This document shows positions 57,413 through 64,000 of a DNA stretch of 64,000 nucleotides, piece after piece (position 1 is the first letter of the stretch; every line of letters starts with the position of its first letter). The notes beneath the pieces were generated by a model. The model worked only from the letters and a program-made list of their open reading frames with translations. It was not told where the DNA came from and searched no databases. Position numbers and translations under genes: made by a program. The stretch comes from Choristoneura fumiferana (taxonomy: Eukaryota; Arthropoda; Insecta; Lepidoptera; Tortricidae), in the NCBI RefSeq assembly GCF_025370935.1, contig NC_133481.1, forward strand, positions 7,173,274 to 7,237,273, read 5' to 3'.

Positions 57413-58490
57413 GCCAAACAAATGCGCACGACTTTTAGGACCCTTAAATTAAAATTCATCCGCAGGAAAACATGCGCGACGAAGGGAGAGACCTAAATAA
57501 AATTTTCCTTTTCTATAGTGACTCGACTCAAGGTCAGTTATTTAGCCGAAGCCGAATGGGTCGTCTTCTCTAATCTCCGCAGCTTTGGCTGAAGTCAAAG
57601 CTGACTGTGAGTTTACTTTTTTGACGTACATCTTTAAATTATCTTTGATGTATGATGTGTTATTTTTGTCAATTAGCAGGACTGTATCTACAGAGGAATT
57701 CTTAAACTTTTGACCAATTTCCTTCCAGCATTATTTTGTGACATTTTTGAAATAATTTATTTCAACCGGAAACACAGAATAAGTAATAGTATTTCCGAAT
57801 AAGTATTAGTGCCGGCAATTTAGAATTTAAGTAGTTGATCCGTTATTAATTTAAATAGTACATTTCTGATAAAACGTTCTGATAAAAAATCGCTGAATCG
57901 CGATTAGTTCAAGGAAAGGCCACAGAAGGTAAGAATGGTATTCATAATAACAGCTCAAGATGTTATAATGCAATGACTTTCAAAACCGCAAGCATTTACC
58001 TACCCAACTCAATTAACGGGTGCGTATGAAATAAAAGTTCGTCGGTGCGGCTAGCGAGCAAAACCTTTGGCTGATAGGTATTCGATCAAAGCCGAACCTA
58101 AGAGCCGAAGCGTTTGAAGCCGAACCTGCGCCCACCACTAGCTCCCCTTCCATTGTAAAGGGTCCGTTACGACACATTTGACATTCCGGGCACCTAATCA
58201 TCCTTCGCGGACAAGCTACAGGCGTTCAGACGTGATTTAGAGTGGAAATACAATGTAACACTTGTTTGGGGTAACGAGAATGTGCGATACAGGTCCAAAT
58301 GCTTCCGTTCTGGTAATGAGCATTGTATTTTTCATATACGGGACGGGGGTAATTTGGTGACCACAGCCATATAATCGTGTGTTGTGGATTGGGCTGATTA
58401 AACCTACAAATATGTGTGAAAATCGCTAGGATTTTTGGCTTTTGGTAACATCATTATATCATCATATTAGCTGCGGAAGGTACGGTCAGC
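57413..58490. other. No gene or clear repeat seen
   Basis: Only short frames (for example 58013-58201 on the minus strand). I see no family resemblance and no inverted-repeat structure. Confidence 0.45.
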
Positions 58491-58727
58491 ATCAAAATTA
58501 GCTGGTTACTATTTTACTCTGTCACATTAACACATTTGTCAATCTTGTATGGCGCTAAGTACCTACGTGGCTGTAAAACGACAAAGTACAAAATTATAGG
58601 TAGAGTCATTCACGATGACGCGTGCCGTGATTCTTATTACAGTGACATTAATGTCTAATTTTGACAACTTCACGCGTCTTCCGTGGATGGCACTAGGTAG
58701 AACCAGCTACTTTTGATGCAGACTGTA
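58491..58727. mobile_element. MITE with inverted ends
   Basis: GGTCAGCATCAAAATTAGCTGG at the left pairs with CCAGCTACTTTTGATGCAGAC near the right end (two mismatches). Contains GAGTCATTCACGATGACGCG, also present near 31376. Confidence 0.65.
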
Positions 58728-58819
58728 GGTACACTACATTTTTCATTTCATTTCATTTCAGTTCAGGACGTACACCGTTGGACAAAGGCCTTCCCTAAGC
58801 GACGACGGCGACGTTAACC

Positions 58820-58948
58820 AGGGTTGCTACTAACAAATTCGAAAATCGAAGTTCGTATCGTACCGTCCCTCTCACTCTCGTATTAAATATTATTAGCGTC
58901 AGCGGGACGGCAAGATACGGAAGTTTGAATTTTGCACTTCGTATGTAG
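58820..58948. repeat. Palindromic MITE, GTAGTAGCCCTGC family
   Basis: ATCGAAGTTCGTATCGTACC, CTCGTATTAAATATTATTAG, GCGGGACGGCAAGATACGG, TTTTGCACTTCGTATGTAG. Opposite orientation to the copy at 42490. It follows a LINE 3' fragment (58755-58800, AGGACGTACACCGTTGGACA). Confidence 0.75.
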
Positions 58949-59004
58949 TATAGGCACAGAATAAGTAATAGTACAAGTAGTATAGGTTACTTTGGTATAG
59001 GACT

Positions 59005-59137
59005 AGTAGGGCTACTACGAAATTGGAAAATCGAAGTTCGTATCGTACCATCCCGCCGACGCTTATATTATTTAACACGAGTGAGAGGGACGGTAAGATA
59101 CGAACTTCAATTTTCAAATTTCGTAGTAGCCCTGCTG
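59005..59137. repeat. Palindromic MITE, GTAGTAGCCCTGC family
   Basis: AGTAGGGCTACTACGAAATT, GAAGTTCGTATCGTACCATC, CACGAGTGAGAGGGACGGTA, TTTCGTAGTAGCCCTGCTG. Only about 56 bp after the previous copy. Confidence 0.8.
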
Positions 59138-59212
59138 GTCACCCGTCCATCTCGTTGGTGGACATCCTACGCTGCGCTTGCCGATCCACGGTCTCCATTC
59201 GAGAACTTTCTT

Positions 59213-59850
59213 TTAGGGTTCCGTAGCCAAAATGGCAAAAACAGAACACTTATAGTTTCGCCATGTCTGTCTGTCGGTCTATCCGTCCGCGACTTTGCTC
59301 AGGGACAATCAATGCTAGAAAACTGTAATTTTGCACGAATATACATGTATATTATGCCGACAAAATGGTACAATAAAAATTAAAAAAAATATATTTTAGA
59401 GTACCTCCCAGAGACGTAAAGTGGGGGTGATTTTTTTTTCTCATCCAATCTTGTAGTGCGGGGTATCGTTAAACAGGTCTTATAAAACCATTAGGGGGTT
59501 GTTAAAACGATTTTTCGATTCAGTGATTTGTTTGCAAAATACTTTAAAGTTCAAATTTTCATTAAAATCGAGCGCCCTCTAAAATCTAAGCCGGTGAGTG
59601 GAAAAATTTGAAAAAATTCAGGATGGTAGTAAATATATCAAAATTACAAGGAAAACTATAACGGTTAAGTTTTCTTGAGAATTATTAGTAGTTTAAGAGT
59701 AAATAGCAACCTAAGGTATAAAATATACCTAAACATGGAATATTTCGTGCAAAATACGAAATCCTTACAAAAATATTACTTACTTAATTTTTTGGTCTAC
59801 TTAGGCCCTCTGGTGTCCGACACTTGGCCCGGCCCGTTTTTTGTTGTGAG
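59213..59850 (+). mobile_element. Near full-length GGTTCCG-family repeat
   Basis: GGGTTCCGTAGCCAAAATGG, (CTGT)n, CGCGACTTTGCTCAGGGAC, AGACGTAAAGTGGGGGTGA, TTTTCATTAAAATCGAGCGC, GAGAATTATTAGTAG, then a diverged end near CTGGTGTCCGACACTTGGCC. Plus orientation; non-coding. Confidence 0.75.
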
Positions 59851-60213
59851 CTTTGGTACCTATTATTTAATGCACTATTGCGGGTTTTTTATCTGGTTAA
59901 GAGTAAGTTATAAATTTTAGGTAGGTACTTAGTATTTTTAGTTATATAATATCTCAGTTTCATATTTTGTTTCTTGAAATACATATTTATATTTCGAATT
60001 TTTGTTTTATCACATAACAGGAAATTAACAGCTAGACTCGTTATGGAGAATTTGCATAAAGCGGAAAAATGTGAACTGGAATCTTATGCTGTGAAACGAA
60101 TAATTGACTAAATAGAACTAATAAGAGGAATAGAAGTGACACGTGAGCTAAGTGCAGCGGCACCTATATGGCTAAAAAGCAGAAATATACCGGGGCATTT
60201 CTATTTTAAATTC

Positions 60214-60254
60214 ATTTTGTTACGAATTTTTCTTAATATTTTTCGTAACAAAAC
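60214..60254. repeat. Short hairpin ATTTTGTTACGA/TCGTAACAAAAC
   Basis: A 12 bp stem (one end mismatch) with a 17 bp T-rich loop. It could be the centre of a small foldback element; I see no longer arms. Confidence 0.5.
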
Positions 60255-60873
60255 GGACACATCCATACAATATTTTGGGGTCACATCTGGAGACCCTGTT
60301 TTTCTAGCTCGGAATCATGGACTGAGTCTACCTCCCACCTCCCATATTTTGTTAAAATCGGAGAGATAAACTCTGGGTACAACGGTAGATAGAAATGCCC
60401 ACCGACTAGCATCCCTATAGCAAAATGAACTATTTTATTTAACTTCATTCATTTCATTTCTGTTGGGAAAGCTGATTTTTCAGTTACAATTATAGTCGGC
60501 GACTAGTCGGCAAAAGATACTCCGAATGTTCGGCACTTTATGACTTACTAGAAACTATAGGTAGGTAGGTACTAATGAAGAGCACTTACCGACCTAAACC
60601 AACTAAAATGACCCCACACTTCATACATTTTGTTAACATGCAGGACTCTGCTAACATCATACTGTATATTTACTACAGATACGGCCGTTTAAATTATAAT
60701 AAATGTACATATCTACAAATGTGTACAGATTCCGTACTACGGAACCCCAGGCGCGCGAGTAGACTAGCACTTAGCCAATTTTTTTAATCATCTCCCATTA
60801 ATTTCTCCTATTTATGTTTTTACTGTGTTTTTGTTGTGATGTAGTGTGTTTTTTCTTGTCAATAAATGTTGTT

Positions 60874-61096
60874 TGAGTAATATTATAAATGCGAAAGTTT
60901 GAAAGTTAGTCTGTTTGTTTGTTTGTTAGCTCATCACGTCTAAACCGCTGAACCGATTTAGATGAAATACGGTATGCAGATAGTGTGAGGCCCGGGGATG
61001 GACAATAGGGTAGTTTTTATTACGGAAAATTGCATAGTTCCTGCGGGATAGCGAAAAACGAATTTTACGTAGACGGAGTCGCCGGTAACAGGCTAG
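60874..61096 (+). mobile_element. Helitron-like element
   Basis: AGTAATATTATAAATGCGAA, (TTTG)n at about 60910-60928, CTAAACCGCTGAACCGATTT, GACGGAGTCGCCGGTAACAG, ending CTAG (61093-61096) then T. Confidence 0.7.
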
Positions 61097-62061
61097 TCTA
61101 CAATAAACTAATATTTATAAAAACTAGCCTCGTTATAGACTGAGTTGAGAAAATGAAAATAATTGCCACAGCATTGCCGCCATACGTGCTTCTAGCTCGT
61201 GTAACATTTTTATTATTCTTATTAGGTCTGTCGTTTTGTCACTGGTGTCTAGTGCGAGTATAAGTAGAGTAGATAATTGTTTTCAGACCTGTCCGAGACC
61301 TCTTGCACGCTAACTATCAATTGTTCTTCGATAATTATTATAATTGTTGTTTTAACTTTACCTCATATATAATTTGTTTGCTTCAAATCTTGCAGGTTAA
61401 TTTTGGTCCACTTCCAGTGGTCGGATTGACTTGGGTATACAAAGCCAAACGGCTAATTGTACTTTAAAACTTATACATTACACTGCATTACACAACGATT
61501 TCAAAAACGAGGTCGTTTTTTTTATAAACAACAAACACCCAAGCAAGAAATCCTGTAAGTTTCGTTTTATCAGAAAGGCTGAAATACAAGGGCTCCATTG
61601 TGTTCAGGTGAATTTAAGTCGCTCGGGGGAAACAATATAATGCACGTTCATGACTATACCCAACATACGGTCGGGAAAATAGTTTTACAATTTATATCAA
61701 GCAATGCTTGTATACAGTATGTAATCGTTAAGTGTAGCCAAGCGATTATTCTGTAAATATAACAGATATCAGAAAACTTTAAACTGATATCGAAAGTACG
61801 TTACCTAATGAGTAAAAGCACATAAAACATTTTTTAAATTATCCTCCGGAGTCCTGACATTTTTTAACAAACTTAGTGCTTAAGACCTAGACGTGGTTGA
61901 CCAAATTGAAAAATTCAAAATTTAAATGATTTATTCAGTAAATAGCCCGCAATGGGCACTTTTACTCCTCATTTTTTTTAAACTACCAGCGCTTTCGGAA
62001 AGACCATCATTGCCAAGAAGAATGCGCCGCAAGAAACTTGGCAGAAAGTCATTTTTTCATC
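61097..62061. other. No gene or clear repeat seen
   Basis: Frames at 61431-61640 and 61926-62126 lack any recognisable feature; the second runs into the MITE at 62062. Confidence 0.45.
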
Positions 62062-62190
62062 CAGCAGGACTACTACGAAACTCGAAGTTCGTGTCGTGCG
62101 GTCCCTCTGACACTTATACTATTTAGTACGAGAGCGAGAGGGACGGTACGATACGAACTTCGTTTTTTGAGTTTCGTAGTAGCCCTACTG
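62062..62190. repeat. Palindromic MITE, GTAGTAGCCCTGC family
   Basis: CAGCAGGACTACTACGAAAC, GAAGTTCGTGTCGTGCGGTC, CTATTTAGTACGAGAGCGAG, GACGGTACGATACGAACTTC, TTTCGTAGTAGCCCTACTG. Confidence 0.8.
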
Positions 62191-62454
62191 CTTTGTTATT
62201 TTGGATATTATTTCAAAATTCTTAGAATACTTTATTCAATGAACAATTTGTACTTTATAAAGTACATTATTGATGTGATTTTACTCATTGGGTAACGTAA
62301 TTTCGATATCAGTTAAACTTTCCTGATGTCTGTTATGTTTACGGAATAATCGTCTGGCTACACTTAACGATTACATAGGTATACGATACGGTAATAAATA
62401 TATTTATAACGGAAGGAAATCCAAGATTATTGAGAAATGAAAGAGATATTCAGA

Positions 62455-62530
62455 TTGCCGGACGGAATTTGAACCCACACCTCCTAAAGCTTCACACGTC
62501 AAAGGCGACATACCAGCTAGACTACCGGGA
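62455..62530 (-). mobile_element. tRNA-like SINE head
   Basis: On the minus strand an A-box-like TAGTCTAGCTGGTATG and a B-box-like GGGTTCAAATTCCG stand about 45 bp apart. The would-be acceptor ends do not pair, so this is a SINE head or tRNA relic, not a functional tRNA. Confidence 0.5.
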
Positions 62531-62639
62531 ATCCGACCAACCAGCCGAAAATTGTAATCGATTACACACGCTCGAGCGTAGTAGCGTGTAATACCATCTA
62601 TCGCAAGTATTAGTGGTCACGACTCCTAAAGTAGTTGGA

Positions 62640-62755
62640 AAATCACCCCCACTATGGGAGGTACCCTATAACTGATTACCCTAAGACAGACAGACAGACA
62701 TGGCGAAACTATAAGGGTTCCATTTTTGCCATTTTGTCTATCGAACCCTAAAAAC
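62640..62755 (-). repeat. GGTTCCG-family fragment
   Basis: CACCCCCACTATGGGAGGTA, then CAGACAGACAGACATGGCGA and AACTATAAGGGTTCC. The middle of the usual element is missing. Confidence 0.75.
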
Positions 62756-62819
62756 CGGAATGTCGGATCTTAGATTTAGTTGTGAACGCGTATTGCTAAT
62801 AAAGACAAATAATATTACA

Positions 62820-62885
62820 ATGAAACCCATCATCATCATCATCATCAGCCGGAAGACGTCCACTGCTGGATAAAGGCCTCCCCCT
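62820..62885. repeat. LINE 3' tail fragment with (CAT)n
   Basis: CATCATCATCATCATCATCAGC then AGACGTCCACTGCTGGATAA and GGCCTCCCCCTTAG. The same phrase, diverged, is at 58755-58800 and at the 3' end of the LINE piece at 11765. Confidence 0.6.
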
Positions 62886-64000
62886 TAGAACGCCACAAAA
62901 CCGAACAAATCGTTACGTGAATATTCAAATTTCGAAAAACAATAAAATTCATGTTCGACTGTAAGTTCGCGTAATTCTAGCTCGACGAACTTTTTGTTGT
63001 GAGTGGTACTTCGGTGAAGCACAAAATCGAACCTGCTCGTCCGTCAATCCGGCCCTTATAATATAAGGCGTAAGTCGAGCGAATCAATAGGGTACTATGA
63101 TTTAATTTTAAGCACTCTTAGACTAGCTGTTCAAAATGTGAAACATTTTAGATTAATGTCCAAAGCATCAATTAAGTACCTAAGATACTGAGCTTATATT
63201 GGATTCTATCAAGGGCAGAACATTGACCTTAAAGTTGTAGTGGAATATTTTGAATCCATATAAAAACTTATTTATTTCGTTGAGTATTAATAATAACGTC
63301 TCGTCCGACACTATTGATCGACAACTAATGGTGTTATCTATGTACATGCTTGTAAAAAACGGATGTTTTTAAGAAATAAACAAGTGTAGCCATTATCCTT
63401 TGACAGTGATGCCTAATAAAGGCTAGTAACAACTTTGTTGACAGCAACATTCTAGTCTGGGTAATATGGTGATAGCTGAAGCACCTAGACTGTCGAAGAT
63501 TATAAGAACGGTCTAGGTTTAAAAAAAGTCATTGCTAACCCTGGGTTAGTGGTGACAGTTTTGTACCTACATTTTGGCACTACTTAACCCTAGGGTGTCC
63601 TAGGTTAGTATTTAATGTAGAGTTAAGTAGTTAACCCTGGTCCACGCACGCCCGCCTAAGTGAAATATAAATTATAAAAATTACACACGCATATTTTGCA
63701 TAAGCTTAGCTATCGTAAGGTCGCGGGTGAGCAAGGAAATTATTTTAGTTCATTGATATGGACCTCCGCAAAGTAACGCCTGATTCAATAAATTATATAA
63801 AAATTACTCCGAGAGTATTTAGATAAATCTGAATCGTTGAAGATATTGGAGAAATAACAATCGCCGTCATAAACATCAGAGTTGTCTCGGTACTCAAAAA
63901 CATCTTAACCATATGCTACGTGTCCAGATATTTACGAGCACCTGACAGCTCTGATATTTATAATGGCTAACTGTACATAAACTAGCTTGGAGACTGTAAG
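62886..64000. other. No gene seen
   Basis: No supported reading frame. 63520-63650 has clustered CTAACCC and GGGTTAG words, including the palindrome CTAACCCTGGGTTAG, perhaps a small decayed foldback element. Confidence 0.5.

Noticed and set aside
62455..62530. Possible tRNA on the minus strand
   Set aside because: A and B boxes are present, but ends do not pair and the anticodon arm does not form.

Overview
The window looks like nuclear DNA of a moth or butterfly (Lepidoptera). It has animal-type genes with GT-AG introns, AT-rich intergenic DNA, and a very dense load of short non-autonomous repeats typical of that order: CTAG-ending Helitron-like elements, SINEs, a GGTTCCG/(CTGT)n family and palindromic MITEs. 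Nothing bacterial, plasmid or phage is present. I cannot name the species from sequence alone.

Genes occupy the first half. Synaptojanin (+, 1249-4541) is a phosphoinositide phosphatase of synaptic vesicle recycling, with nearly all its coding sequence in one exon. COX7A (-, 10373-11449, three exons) is a small nuclear-encoded subunit of cytochrome c oxidase. Ubiquitin-ribosomal protein eL40 (+, 12966-13502, two coding exons plus a leader exon) makes ubiquitin and a 60S subunit protein. fritz/WDPCP (-, 17649-30790, about 13 exons) is a WD-repeat planar cell polarity and ciliogenesis effector, which I assembled exon by exon with consistent phases. The four genes are functionally unrelated neighbours.

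The fritz introns hold RTE-type LINE remains, LINE 3' tails, SINEs, Helitron-like elements, a hAT MITE and several foldback MITEs, some within tens of bases of splice sites. Exon 11 of fritz is followed directly by about six tandem copies (108-129 bp) of its own 3' half plus its splice donor.

From about 31 kb to the end I find no convincing gene. That half is intergenic and holds repeats: Helitron-like elements with internal ~120 bp tandem units, the GGTTCCG family in both orientations, tRNA-derived SINEs, many distinct palindromic MITEs, and two large arm-core-arm elements (a third lies in a fritz intron). The arms are arrays of short degenerate words, or long inverted repeats, around a core with AGGTT words and a short GC-rich palindrome. 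I know no name for this design. It and the fritz exon array are the most unusual things here. I found no new protein-coding system.
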